From Nocardioides sp. HDW12B (lineage in GTDB: Bacteria > Actinomycetota > Actinomycetes > Propionibacteriales > Nocardioidaceae): 64,000 bases of DNA. The position numbers and the translations under genes are program-made. The first letter of the stretch is position 1. Each line of letters opens with the position of its first letter. Under the pieces are notes generated by a model that worked only from the letters and a program-made list of their open reading frames with translations, had not been told where the DNA came from and did not search any database. The stretch covers positions 248,001 through 312,000 of the forward strand of contig NZ_CP049867.1 of the NCBI RefSeq assembly GCF_011299595.1, read 5' to 3'. Positions 46,602 to 55,268 of the stretch are shown here, piece by piece.

Positions 46602-47639
46602 ATGAACAAGAAGACGGTGGGCGTGGCGTCTCTGACGCTCGGGCTGGGACTCGCCACCTTGACCGCCTGCGGGGGAGACGCATCGGCGGGCGGCGACGGC
46701 GAGGGCGGGTCGACCATCGACCTGGTCGCCTACTCGACCCCGGAGACGGCGTACAACGAGATCGAGGGCCTCTTCGCCGAGACGCCCGAGGGTGAGGGCG
46801 TGGAGTTCAGCGCCTCCTACGGGCCGTCCGGCGACCAGAGCCGCGCGGTCGAGGCCGGCCAGCCGGCCGACTACGTGAACTTCTCGCTCGAGAGCGACGT
46901 GACCCGCCTGGTCGACGCCGGCCTCGTGGCCGAGGACTGGCAGGACAACGAGCACGACGGCATCGTGGCCGACTCCGTGGTCGTCATCGTCACGCGACCC
47001 GGCAACCCGCTGGACATCCAGGGCTGGGACGACATCGTCAAGCCCGGCGTGGAGATCGTCTCCCCGAACCCCGGCTCGTCCGGTGGTGCTCGGTGGAACA
47101 TCCTCGCCGCCTACGGCAGCGTCATCGCGAAGGGCGGCTCCGAGGCCGACGGTGAGGAGTACCTCACCAAGTTCTTCGAGAACGCCGTCTCGCTGCCCGG
47201 CTCGGCGCGCGACGCCCTGACGAGCTTCACCAGCGGCAACGGCGACGTCCTCATCTCCTACGAGAACGAGGCGATCCTCGCCCGGCAGAACGACGCCGAG
47301 CTGGACTACATCGTCCCGGACGAGACGCTGCTGATCGAGACCCCCGCGGCCGTCACCGAGGAGGCCGACGAGTCCGCCACCGCGTGGCTCGACTACCTCT
47401 ACACCGACGAGGCGCAGGAGATCTTCCGCAAGTACGGCTACCGCCCGGTGGTCGAGGGCATCGAGGGCGAGGACGTCGAGGGCGCCACCGACCCGGCCGA
47501 CCCGTTCCCGACCCCCAAGACGTTGCTCACCGTCGGTGAGGACTTCGGCGGGTGGCCCGACGCCACCACCAAGTTCTTCGACGAGGAGGCCGGCATCGTC
47601 CCGAAGATCCAGGTCGAGACCGGAGCCACCGGCGAGTGA
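46602..47639 (+). CDS. Sulfate-type ABC transporter substrate-binding lipoprotein
   Basis: 345 aa. The signal peptide MNKKTVGVASLTLGLG ends in the lipobox LTAC (Cys23). The mature part is a class II periplasmic-binding fold of the sulfate/thiosulfate group: YSTPETAYNEIEGLF, YGPSGDQSRAV, DSVVVIVTRPGNPLDIQGWD, SPNPGSSGGARWNILAAYG and DVLISYENEAILA. I choose the second of two adjacent ATGs for its spacing from GGGA; the first (46599) is equally possible. It leads the permease and ATPase genes with overlapping starts. Confidence 0.9.
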   Translation: MNKKTVGVASLTLGLGLATLTACGGDASAGGDGEGGSTIDLVAYSTPETAYNEIEGLFAETPEGEGVEFSASYGPSGDQSRAVEAGQPADYVNFSLESDVTRLVDAGLVAEDWQDNEHDGIVADSVVVIVTRPGNPLDIQGWDDIVKPGVEIVSPNPGSSGGARWNILAAYGSVIAKGGSEADGEEYLTKFFENAVSLPGSARDALTSFTSGNGDVLISYENEAILARQNDAELDYIVPDETLLIETPAAVTEEADESATAWLDYLYTDEAQEIFRKYGYRPVVEGIEGEDVEGATDPADPFPTPKTLLTVGEDFGGWPDATTKFFDEEAGIVPKIQVETGATGE

Positions 47640-48490
47640 CCACGACCCTTGCTCCACCTCCTGCGGGGGCGGCGCCACCACGGCGTCGCCCCCGCAGGGC
47701 CACCACCACGCTCGGCGCGCCCAGCGCGCTGGGCCTGGGGGTGGCCGTGGTGTGGTTCTCCCTGCTCGTGCTCATCCCGCTGGCGGCGGTGCTCGCCACC
47801 ACGGCCGAGGGCGGCTGGTCGAACTTCGTCGACACCCTGACCGGGGCGCAGACCTTCGCCGCGGTCAAGCTCACGGTGCTCCAGGCCGCGCAGGTCACCC
47901 TGCTCAACGTGGTCATGGGCACCGTCATCGCCTGGGTGCTGGTGCGTGACCGGTTCTGGGGACGCTCGGTCCTCAACGTCTTCATCGACATCCCGTTCGC
48001 GCTGCCCACGATCGTGGCCGGCCTGGTGCTGCTGGCCCTCTACGGCCCGCAGAGCCCGATCGGCATCAACGTGGCCAACACCGAGCGCGCGGTCTTCCTG
48101 GCGCTCGCCTTCGTCACGCTGCCCTTCGTGGTGCGGACCGTGCAGCCCGTGCTGGAGGAGCTCGAGGCCGACGTCGAGGAGGCCGCGGCCTCGCTGGGCG
48201 CCGGTCGCCTCACGACGTTCCGCCGCGTGATCCTGCCCAGCCTGGTGCCGGCCATTGCCGCCGGGGCCGCCCTGTCCTTCGCCCGCGCGATCAGCGAGTT
48301 CGGCTCGCTGGTCCTGCTCAGCGGCAACCTGCCCTTCCGCACCGAGGTCGCCTCGATCCGGGTGCTCAGCTACATCGAGAACGGCAACCTGGCCGCGGCC
48401 TCCGCGGTCGCCACCATCCTGCTCGTGGTCGCCCTCGTGGTGATCGTCGGCCTGGACGTCCTGCAGAGGCGGGTGTCGCGTCGTGGTTAG
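47636..48490 (+). CDS. cysT: Sulfate ABC transporter permease CysT
   Basis: 284 aa with six membrane helices after a basic proline-rich head. The inner-membrane-component motif EEAAASLGAGRLTTFRRVILP is the EAA loop that docks on the ATPase. IDIPFALPTIVAGLVLLALYG and SLVLLSGNLPFRTEVASI are typical of CysT (CysU). The GTG start overlaps the preceding stop. The 3' end overlaps cysW by eight bases. Confidence 0.9.
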   Translation: MTTTLAPPPAGAAPPRRRPRRATTTLGAPSALGLGVAVVWFSLLVLIPLAAVLATTAEGGWSNFVDTLTGAQTFAAVKLTVLQAAQVTLLNVVMGTVIAWVLVRDRFWGRSVLNVFIDIPFALPTIVAGLVLLALYGPQSPIGINVANTERAVFLALAFVTLPFVVRTVQPVLEELEADVEEAAASLGAGRLTTFRRVILPSLVPAIAAGAALSFARAISEFGSLVLLSGNLPFRTEVASIRVLSYIENGNLAAASAVATILLVVALVVIVGLDVLQRRVSRRG

Positions 48491-49295
48491 GGATCCTCTC
48501 TGGGTGCGCCTGTCGCTGCGCGCCGTGGCCATCGCCTACGTGTTCCTCCTGGTCGCGTGGCCGGTCTCGCTCGTCGTGCAGAACACCTTCGAGGACGGGC
48601 TCGGCCCGATGCTCGAGGCGCTCGAGGACCCGCTGGTGATCAACTCGCTGCGGCTGACCGCGATCGTCGCGGGCTCCGCGGTCGTCATCAACCTGGTGTT
48701 CGGCGTCGGCATGTCGCTGCTGCTGGTGCGCTACGAGTTCCCCGGCAAGCGCGCGCTCTCGGCCCTGATCGACGTACCGCTGTCGGTCTCGCCGGTCGTC
48801 GTCGGCCTGGCGCTGCTGCTCGTCTACGGCGGGCGCAACGGCTGGTTCGGCCCGACGCTGGAGAGCGCCGGCATCCAGATGGTCTACGCCGTGCCGGCCA
48901 TGGTCATGGCCACCGCGTTCGTGGCCCTGCCCCTGGTCATCCGCGAGGTCGTGCCCGTCCTGCAGGAGATCGGCGACGAGCAGGAGCAGGCCGCCCGCAG
49001 CCTCGGCGCCAACGGTCGCCAGACCTTCTGGCGCATCACGCTGCCCAGCATCAAGTGGGCCGTCGTGTACGGCGTCGTGCTCAGCCTGGCGCGCTCGCTC
49101 GGTGAGTACGGCGCGGTCAAGGTCGTCTCGGGAAGCATCGTCGGCAAGACCCAGACGGCCACGCTGGTCGTCGAGCAGAAGTACCAGAACTTCGAGCAGT
49201 CCACGGCGTACTCGGTGGCGTTCCTTCTGGCCTTCGCCGCCGTCGTGTGCATCGTCGTCGTCTCCCTCCTGCGTCCCAAGGAAGAGCTCTCATGA
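48483..49295 (+). CDS. cysW: Sulfate ABC transporter permease CysW
   Basis: 270 aa, six helices. The EAA loop is [41 protein letters not shown] and [20 protein letters not shown] are CysW-type segments. The GTG start lies inside the end of cysT (8-bp overlap) and its stop overlaps cysA, so the three transport genes are made in fixed ratio. Confidence 0.9.
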   Translation: MVRDPLWVRLSLRAVAIAYVFLLVAWPVSLVVQNTFEDGLGPMLEALEDPLVINSLRLTAIVAGSAVVINLVFGVGMSLLLVRYEFPGKRALSALIDVPLSVSPVVVGLALLLVYGGRNGWFGPTLESAGIQMVYAVPAMVMATAFVALPLVIREVVPVLQEIGDEQEQAARSLGANGRQTFWRITLPSIKWAVVYGVVLSLARSLGEYGAVKVVSGSIVGKTQTATLVVEQKYQNFEQSTAYSVAFLLAFAAVVCIVVVSLLRPKEELS

Positions 49296-50266
49296 GTATC
49301 GAGATCAACAACATCAACAAGAGCTTCGGTGACTTCGTCGCGCTCGACGACGTCTCGGTGAACATCCCCACCGGGCAGCTCACCGCGCTGCTCGGGCCCA
49401 GCGGTGGCGGCAAGTCGACCCTGCTGCGCATCATCGCCGGCCTGGAGAACGCAGACTCGGGCAACATCGTGATCGAGGGCACCGAGGCCACGCACCTGTC
49501 ACCGCAGAAGCGCAACGTCGGCTTCGTCTTCCAGCACTACGCGGCCTTCAAGCACATGACCGTGGCCAAGAACGTGGCCTTCGGCCTCGAGATCCGCAAG
49601 CGGCCCAAGGCCGAGGTGAAGCGTCGCGTCGAGGAGCTGCTGGAGCTGGTGCACCTGAGCCAGTTCTCCCACCGGCTGCCCGCCCAGCTCTCCGGCGGCC
49701 AGCGTCAGCGCATGGCGCTGGCGCGGGCCCTCGCCGTCGAGCCGACCGTGCTGCTGCTCGACGAGCCGTTCGGTGCCCTCGACGCCAAGGTCCGCAAGGA
49801 GCTGCGCGACTGGCTGCGTCGCCTCCACGACGAGGTGCACGTGACCACCGTCTTCGTGACCCACGACCAGGAGGAGGCCCTCGAGGTCGCCGACAAGATC
49901 GTGGTCATCAACGACGGCCGCATCGAGCAGATCGGCACCCCCGACGAGCTCTACGACCAGCCCGCGAACGACTTCGTGATGTCGTTCCTGGGCCCGGTCA
50001 CGTCGCTGCAGGGCCAGCTGATCCGCCCGCACGACATCGACCTGACCGACACGGAGTCGCTCCTGGGCAGCGTGCCCGGGGTCATCACGCGCATCCTCCG
50101 GGTCGGCTTCGAGGTGCGCATCACGGTGCGCACCGACGACGAGCCCGACGTGCTCGTCACCATGACCCGCTCGCACGCCCGCGGCCTCGAGACCGGATCG
50201 AAGGTCTGGCTCGTCCCCGCCAAGGGCGCCACCACGGTTCCGGCGATACCGTTGCGAGCGGGATGA
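49292..50266 (+). CDS. cysA: Sulfate ABC transporter ATP-binding protein
   Basis: 324 aa. Walker A is GPSGGGKST, the Q-loop is FVFQHYAAF, the signature [15 protein letters not shown] and Walker [12 protein letters not shown], with the switch His in VTHDQEEA. The C-terminal 90 residues form a shortened TOBE-like regulatory domain ([19 protein letters not shown]). AAGGAAGAG precedes the ATG. A strong hairpin follows at once. Confidence 0.93.
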   Translation: MSIEINNINKSFGDFVALDDVSVNIPTGQLTALLGPSGGGKSTLLRIIAGLENADSGNIVIEGTEATHLSPQKRNVGFVFQHYAAFKHMTVAKNVAFGLEIRKRPKAEVKRRVEELLELVHLSQFSHRLPAQLSGGQRQRMALARALAVEPTVLLLDEPFGALDAKVRKELRDWLRRLHDEVHVTTVFVTHDQEEALEVADKIVVINDGRIEQIGTPDELYDQPANDFVMSFLGPVTSLQGQLIRPHDIDLTDTESLLGSVPGVITRILRVGFEVRITVRTDDEPDVLVTMTRSHARGLETGSKVWLVPAKGATTVPAIPLRAG

Positions 50267-50334
50267 GGGCCGGGGGGCGCCCGGCCGGCTCGTCTCCTCT
50301 ACGACCAGCCCGGCACGGCGGCGCCCCCCGGCCC
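50267..50334 (+). terminator. Terminator hairpin after cysA
   Basis: A perfect 15-bp GC stem (GGGCCGGGGGGCGCC at 50267-50281, complement at 50320-50334) closes a 38-base loop directly after the cysA stop. Confidence 0.7.
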
Positions 50335-50353
50335 CTCACCCCGTGATCACCCG

Positions 50354-50398
50354 TCTGCGGTGGGTCGGAGCCACCTGGTGGCTCGGGCCCACCGCAGA
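50354..50398. terminator. 45-bp hairpin between converging genes
   Basis: Outer arms of 11 bp (TCTGCGGTGGG and complement) enclose a second palindrome, GAGCCACC-T-GGTGGCTC, with three bases between on each side. It stands between cysA and the lipoprotein gene stop and is symmetrical enough to act in both directions. Confidence 0.65.
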
Positions 50399-50414
50399 GT
50401 CACGTCAGCGCTCG

Positions 50415-51452
50415 TCAGTACTGGTGGAAGAACCGGAACATCTGCTTCTCGGCCCCCGGGCACGTGATGTTGAGGTCGCGCTCGTACTGCACCCACTGAC
50501 CCATCACGCCGTCGCCGCCCTGGATCGTCCAGTCCGGACCGCAGCGGCTGAGCGCCTCGGCCTGCGAGGTCTGCCCGGCCGCGCGCCACTCCGGTACGCC
50601 GCCCAGGCTCAGCTCGCCGACCACGCCCTCGTAGAGCGCGGGGGTGGAGTAGACGCCGATGCCGAAGCCGCTGTCGGTGTAGCCGCGGGCCGCCCCGGCG
50701 ATCACGGCGGCGTTGGCGGCCTTGTCGGTGCTCCACTCGAAGGTCGGCACCGGCTCGACGTCGATCCAGACGATCGGCGTCGACAGCCCGGCGGCCTTCA
50801 GGTTGGCGAGGTTGTAGAGCGACTGCTGGAAGCCGACGTTCTGGAGCCGGCCCCGGGTGGTGCCGGCGTCGAACGGGCCCTTGCCGCCGTACTGCGCGAG
50901 CGTGCCGGCGTCGGGGTAGCTGTGCACGGCGTACGCCGACGCCATGAGGTCGCGCTCCTTGACCCAGTCGACCTGGCTCTCCAGGCACGGGTTCGGGGTG
51001 AAGCCGGGGCCGTTGGTCAGGCCGATCACGACGTACTTCGCCTGGGGCAGCGGCATCGGCATGCCCAGCGTACGTTTGGCGGGGATCCCCATGCCGGGAG
51101 GACACTGCGGCCACGAGATGTCCCCGCCCAGCACGGGACCGTCGAACACCGGCGGCATCTTCATCCGCGGGACCGTGATGTCGGGGCGCTTGAGCGGGGC
51201 CGGCGGCTTGCGGACCTGCTTCTTCCTGGCCGGGACGGGCTCGAGCGAGGGGCTGGGCAGCGACTCGGGCGGCTCGGCCGAGGGGCTCGCGGTGACCGAC
51301 GGAGTCTCGGTGGGCGCGACCGTCTCGCTCGCGGCGTCGAGGTCGTCCATCAGCTTGCCGCCGCAGCCGGTCAGCAGGGCCGCGGCCGTCGTGAGCGCGG
51401 CCAGGCGCCCCACCGTGCCCCAGCGGCCGGTCCGGCCCCCGACGATCCCCAT
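50415..51452 (-). CDS. Lipoprotein with GH25-like barrel domain
   Basis: 345 aa. The signal peptide ends in LLTGC (Cys30). A Pro/Ser/Thr/Glu-rich linker (about 35-75) and a basic patch (ARKKQVRKPPAPLKR) lead to a domain that begins GGDISWPQCPPGMG. That domain has AKYVVIGLTNGPGF, TPIVWIDVEPVPTFEW, GFGIGVYSTPALYEG and WVQYERDLNITCPG. The pattern resembles glycoside-hydrolase-25/DUF1906-like TIM barrels of actinobacterial surface proteins; the catalytic acids may be those in IDVEP, but activity is not certain. GAGGGAG lies six bases before the ATG. Confidence 0.7.
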   Translation of the reverse strand: MGIVGGRTGRWGTVGRLAALTTAAALLTGCGGKLMDDLDAASETVAPTETPSVTASPSAEPPESLPSPSLEPVPARKKQVRKPPAPLKRPDITVPRMKMPPVFDGPVLGGDISWPQCPPGMGIPAKRTLGMPMPLPQAKYVVIGLTNGPGFTPNPCLESQVDWVKERDLMASAYAVHSYPDAGTLAQYGGKGPFDAGTTRGRLQNVGFQQSLYNLANLKAAGLSTPIVWIDVEPVPTFEWSTDKAANAAVIAGAARGYTDSGFGIGVYSTPALYEGVVGELSLGGVPEWRAAGQTSQAEALSRCGPDWTIQGGDGVMGQWVQYERDLNITCPGAEKQMFRFFHQY

Positions 51453-51525
51453 GCACACTCCCTCGTGAGGGGCCATGGTCCCACGGCGCGGACGATTCCG
51501 CCGGGGGTCGGGAGTTCGCGACGCC

Positions 51526-52032
51526 TCAGACGACGCGTTCGAAGAGCAGCTCGACCCCGTCCTCGGCGTCCCACTGCTCGCCGACCTGGCGGAAGCCGAG
51601 GCCGGCGATGGTGGCCAGCGAGGCGGCGTTGTCCGGGCTGATGCTGGCCCGCAGCAGGTGGACGCGCGGGTCACCCTCGAGGCGGTCGACGGTCTCGGTG
51701 AGCAGGGCCCGGGCGTGACCGCGCCGGCGGTGCGCCGGGTCGATCGTGTAGCCGACCTCGACGCGACCCTCGGCGTCGGGAGCGGCGTGGAACCCGAGGT
51801 GGCCCACGACCCGGCCGGCGTCGGTGCCCTCGAGGGCGACCGCCGGGCGGGCGATCCACTCGAGGTCCTGCGGCGACTCCTGCAGCTGCCCCAGCCGCAG
51901 CCGCCACAGCCACGTCTCGCCGGCGATGAAGGGGGTGAGGTCGGTGCCGCACCGGGCGCTGGCCGCGCCGAGGTCGCCGGCGGCCAGGGCCTCCAGGGAC
52001 GTGAGGTCGAGGGGCACGAGGCGGTAGCGCAC
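51526..52032 (-). CDS. GNAT family N-acetyltransferase
   Basis: 168 aa. The acetyl-CoA-binding core is VEVGYTIDPAHRRRGHARAL, with the Q/R-x-x-G-x-G/A loop as RRRGHA. The N-terminal half (SARCGTDLTPFI, WLWRLRL) and ISPDNAASLATIAGLGFRQV complete the fold. The acyl acceptor is unknown. The GTG at 52032 has TACTGT six bases upstream and no ribosome binding site, hence the choice over the in-frame ATG at 52056. Confidence 0.85.
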   Translation of the reverse strand: MRYRLVPLDLTSLEALAAGDLGAASARCGTDLTPFIAGETWLWRLRLGQLQESPQDLEWIARPAVALEGTDAGRVVGHLGFHAAPDAEGRVEVGYTIDPAHRRRGHARALLTETVDRLEGDPRVHLLRASISPDNAASLATIAGLGFRQVGEQWDAEDGVELLFERVV

Positions 52033-52038
52033 GCCCTG

Positions 52039-52044
52039 ACAGTA
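52039..52044 (-). promoter_or_regulatory. -10 element of the acetyltransferase gene
   Basis: TACTGT on the minus strand, six bases before the GTG at 52032; a leaderless arrangement. Confidence 0.5.
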
Positions 52045-52097
52045 GGCCCTTCCCAAGACTCTCCCCGCGGGGCGTCGCGTGTGGCAGGGTCCACCGC

Positions 52098-53141
52098 ATG
52101 AGGGGTCGGCACCGCGTCACCGACATCGCCGCCCAGGCCGGTCTGAGCCGCGCCACGGTCGACCGGGTGCTGCACGGCCGCCCGGGGGTGCGACCGGAGA
52201 CGGTGACCCAGGTCGAGCGTGCGATCGAGGAGCTCGACCGCCAGCGGGCCCAGGTCGAGCTGTCGGGTCGCCCGCTCATCCTCGACCTCGTGATGCAGGC
52301 GCCGCCCCGCTTCGCTGTCGCGTCGCAGCAGGCGCTGGAGGCCGAGCTGCGTTCGCTGCGACCGGCGGTGGTGCGGGCCCGGTCGCACCTCAACGAGGAC
52401 AGTGACCCGCGAGCAGCGGCCCAGGCGCTCGACGACGTGCGCCGACGCGGCTCGCACGGCGTCGTGCTCAAGGCGCCCGACCACCCCGAGGTGGCGGATG
52501 CCGTGGACCGGGTCGTCGGATCCGGTGTCCCGGTCGTCACGTTCGTCACCGACGTGTCAGGCAGTCGCCGCGCGGCCTACGTCGGGGTGGACAACCGGGC
52601 TGCGGGCGCGACGGCGGCCTACCTGGTCACCCGGTGGGCGGGCACGTCGGGCGACGTGCTCGTCACCCTGAGCAGCTCGTCGTTCCGCGGCGAGGAGGAG
52701 CGCGAGACGGGCTTCCGCGAGGCTCTGGCCCGGCTGGCGCCGGAGCGTCGGGTGGTGGAGGTGAGCGGGACCGACGGTCGTGACGCAGGCGTCCTCGCGC
52801 CGGCGCTCGCGGCGCTGCGGGCGCACGGCGGCATCGACGCGGTCTACTCGGCCGGCGGCGGCAACGACGCGATCCTGGAGGCCTTCGCCGCCGTGGGTCG
52901 CGACCCGACCGTGTTCGTGGTGCACGACCTCGACGAGGACAACCGGCGCCTGCTGCGTGCGCACCGGGTGTCGGCCGTGCTGCACCACGACCTCCGCGGC
53001 GACCTGCGCCGAGCCTGCCGGCTGCTCCTGCAGGCGGGTGGCAGGGCGCCCGGCGCCCCCACGACCCGCCCGTCGCAGATCCAGGTCGTGACCCCCTTCA
53101 ACGAGCCGCCGGGTCTGGTGGACGACCGCGACGACAGGTGA
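52098..53141 (+). CDS. LacI-family transcriptional regulator
   Basis: 347 aa. The helix-turn-helix is VTDIAAQAGLSRATVDRVLH at about residues 7-26, followed by the hinge GRPGVRPETV. The effector domain is of the sugar-binding periplasmic-protein type (VLKAPDHPEVADAVDRVV, YVGVDNRAAGATAAYLV, DAVYSAGGGNDAILEAF, VFVVHDLDEDNRRLL). The ligand is likely a small polyol or sugar-like compound. CAGGGT lies seven bases before the ATG. It runs tail to tail with the dehydrogenase and dioxygenase genes, which it may control. Confidence 0.88.
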   Translation: MRGRHRVTDIAAQAGLSRATVDRVLHGRPGVRPETVTQVERAIEELDRQRAQVELSGRPLILDLVMQAPPRFAVASQQALEAELRSLRPAVVRARSHLNEDSDPRAAAQALDDVRRRGSHGVVLKAPDHPEVADAVDRVVGSGVPVVTFVTDVSGSRRAAYVGVDNRAAGATAAYLVTRWAGTSGDVLVTLSSSSFRGEEERETGFREALARLAPERRVVEVSGTDGRDAGVLAPALAALRAHGGIDAVYSAGGGNDAILEAFAAVGRDPTVFVVHDLDEDNRRLLRAHRVSAVLHHDLRGDLRRACRLLLQAGGRAPGAPTTRPSQIQVVTPFNEPPGLVDDRDDR

Positions 53142-53151
53142 GCGGCTCGCC

Positions 53152-53937
53152 TCAGTCGTGGGCGCCGGGCACGTTCTGGTCCCAGTCGATGACCGAGCCG
53201 GTGACCACGCCGCTGCGCTCGGACAGCAGGAACACCACCATGGCGGCGATCTCGTCGACCTGTCCGAGCCGCCCCATCGGCAGCGTCTCCGCGGCTCGCT
53301 CGCGCCAGTCGTCGCCGGCGTCGTGGAACTCCCGCTGCACCGCGTCCTCGCTGTCGGTGTCGGTCCAGCCGATGTTGAGGCCGTTCACGCGGATCCGGTC
53401 CCAGCGGTGGGCGTGCGCCACGTTGCGGGTGAGCCCGGCCAGCGCCGCCTTCGAGGCGACGTACGGCGCCAGGTACGGCTGGCCGCCGTGGGCGGACATC
53501 GTGACGACGTTGACGACCGTGCCGCCGGCGCCCCGCTCCAGCAGGTGCCGGACCAGCGCCTGCATGAGGAAGAACGGGCCACGCACGTTGACCGCGACGT
53601 GCTGGTCGAACAGGTCCGGGGTGGTGTCCAGCAGCGTCCCCCGGGAGGTCAGACCGGCTGCGTTCACCAGGCCGTCGACGCGCCCCAGCAGCCTCACGGT
53701 CGCCGCGACCGCCTTCTGGACGTCGTCCGTGTCGGCGACGTCGCACGGCACGAAGTGGGCCTGCGGGCGGTCGGAGGCGGAGCGCAGGGATTCGGCCGCT
53801 GCCTCACCGACGTCGCGGCGGCGCCCCGTCACCACGACGTCGGCGCCCTGACGCACTGCCTCGCGCGCCACCGCGAGGCCCAGGCCCGCAGTGCCGCCGC
53901 TGACGAGCACAGCGCGGCCCAGCAGGAGGTCGTCCAC
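53152..53937 (-). CDS. Short-chain dehydrogenase/reductase with Rossmann fold
   Basis: 261 aa, classical SDR. The cofactor motif is VSGGTAGLGLAVA at about residues 12-24. NAAG is present in VNAAGLTSRG, the active-site Ser is in VVTMSAHGG and the catalytic pair is YVASK. An Arg pair after beta-2 (TGRRRDV) hints at NADP(H). The GTG start is nine bases after the dioxygenase stop, so the two form an operon. The likely task is oxidation of a hydroxylated product. Confidence 0.87.
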   Translation of the reverse strand: MDDLLLGRAVLVSGGTAGLGLAVAREAVRQGADVVVTGRRRDVGEAAAESLRSASDRPQAHFVPCDVADTDDVQKAVAATVRLLGRVDGLVNAAGLTSRGTLLDTTPDLFDQHVAVNVRGPFFLMQALVRHLLERGAGGTVVNVVTMSAHGGQPYLAPYVASKAALAGLTRNVAHAHRWDRIRVNGLNIGWTDTDSEDAVQREFHDAGDDWRERAAETLPMGRLGQVDEIAAMVVFLLSERSGVVTGSVIDWDQNVPGAHD

Positions 53938-53946
53938 GCGATCCTC

Positions 53947-55185
53947 TCAGCCGACCTGGGAGCGGCGACGGCCCTGCTGGGCGCGGAGGGCCTCGGTGAG
54001 GACGTCGGTCGACCAGTCCTCGGAGAGGGCCTGGTGAAGCAGGTCGGCCTGGCTCGGAGGGGCCAGTGATCCCACGGGCTGGTCGAGATCGAGGTTGGTG
54101 GGGAACGGGTAGGCCTCGGCGGCGGCCGTCACCACCCGGCCGATCGCGCGTGCGTCCACGCCCTCGGTGAGCCACCGGCGCAGCACCGGGTGGACGGCGG
54201 TGCAGATCGCGAGGGTGTCGACGGTCTCCATGGCGCGCCCGAACGCGCTCGAGACCTGGAGGAGGTTGGCCATCCGGCGCACGTCGGTGGTGAGGTTCGT
54301 GCCGGCACCGTGGAACAGGGCCGGGTTGAAGAACACCGCGTCGCCGCGCCTCAGGGGCAGCTGGACGCGGTGCTCCTCGAAGTACGACGTGAAGGCGGGG
54401 TCGTGGTAAGCGAGGTAGCCGGCCGGGTACTTCTGCGAGTGGGGCAGGTAGAGGGTCGGTCCGGTCTCGAGGGGCATGTCGACGTGCGCCACTGCTCCCT
54501 GGAGCGTCAGCCCGGGGGAGAGGGCGTGCACGTGGGCCGGGTAGGCCTGAGCCTGGTCCCGGTCCATGAAGCCGAGGTGGTAGTCGCGGTGCGCGACCTG
54601 CGCCTGTCCGCCCGGGTTCACCACGTTGACCTGCGAGGTGACCTGGTACCCCGGGCCGAGCCACGCCTCGCTCACCAGGGCAAGCACCTCGTTGGCGTAG
54701 TAGGCGGCGAAGGTCTCGGGGTCCGCGACGGCCAGCTTGTCCAGTGCACCCCAGACCCGGTCGTTCGCGCCCGGCTTCGCGAAGTGGTCGCCGGCGACCG
54801 TCCCCGCCGCCTTCTGCGCAGCGATGAGGGCGTCGAAGGCGGAGGTGGCGGCCTCGACCGTGGGACGGTCGAAGGCCCCCGGGAAGACCACGATGCCCGG
54901 TCCGTCGAGCAGGGCGTCGGCCAGCTCGGCCTGGAGGGTACGCCGCGCGGACGGGTCGGCAGCCGCAGCTCGCCAGCGCTCGCCGTACACCAGGACGCCG
55001 GAGACGACCTCGTCGGCGTGAGGGTAGCGGCGGGTGTCGGTCTCCACCTCCACCACGGCCCGCAGGTCGTCGAGGCGGCAGTCCTCAGGGGTGTACCAGC
55101 CCGTGCCGATCGTGGCCCCGCGGGGGCTGCTCGGTGGGGTGGTGGTGTCCGGCGTCGTGTCTGGGGTGCGGGTGCTCGTCGTCAT
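53947..55185 (-). CDS. Phytanoyl-CoA dioxygenase family protein
   Basis: 412 aa, Fe(II)/2-oxoglutarate oxygenase. The metal triad is His199 and Asp201 (AHRDYHLGF) with His292 (LFHGAGTN); the 2-oxoglutarate-binding Arg is near 303. The N-terminal 30 residues are a Thr/Pro-rich linker. Substrate is not given by sequence; this family hydroxylates fatty acyl-CoAs, ectoine and many other small molecules. TAGCGT lies six bases before the ATG (leaderless). It is followed by the short-chain dehydrogenase. Confidence 0.87.
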   Translation of the reverse strand: MTTSTRTPDTTPDTTTPPSSPRGATIGTGWYTPEDCRLDDLRAVVEVETDTRRYPHADEVVSGVLVYGERWRAAAADPSARRTLQAELADALLDGPGIVVFPGAFDRPTVEAATSAFDALIAAQKAAGTVAGDHFAKPGANDRVWGALDKLAVADPETFAAYYANEVLALVSEAWLGPGYQVTSQVNVVNPGGQAQVAHRDYHLGFMDRDQAQAYPAHVHALSPGLTLQGAVAHVDMPLETGPTLYLPHSQKYPAGYLAYHDPAFTSYFEEHRVQLPLRRGDAVFFNPALFHGAGTNLTTDVRRMANLLQVSSAFGRAMETVDTLAICTAVHPVLRRWLTEGVDARAIGRVVTAAAEAYPFPTNLDLDQPVGSLAPPSQADLLHQALSEDWSTDVLTEALRAQQGRRRSQVG

Positions 55186-55191
55186 GGCTCG

Positions 55192-55197
55192 ACGCTA
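55192..55197 (-). promoter_or_regulatory. -10 element of the dioxygenase operon
   Basis: TAGCGT on the minus strand with a six-base spacer to the ATG at 55185 and no ribosome binding site. Confidence 0.5.
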
Positions 55198-55228
55198 GGA
55201 CCGCGCAGCCCCCGGCAGAGCTCCCGAT

Positions 55229-55246
55229 CGCCTCAAGAACGCCTCA
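55229..55246 (-). promoter_or_regulatory. Direct repeat upstream of the dioxygenase promoter
   Basis: TGAGGCG occurs twice on the minus strand, 11 bp apart, just above where the -35 would lie. One helical turn of spacing fits an activator or repressor site. Confidence 0.35.
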
Positions 55247-55268
55247 CGGGCGGGCCGGGACCGGGGGC

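Noticed and set aside
52063-52072. CCCCGCGGGG as LacI operator
   Set aside because: A ten-base GC palindrome is common by chance in this composition and lacks the usual LacI half-site form.
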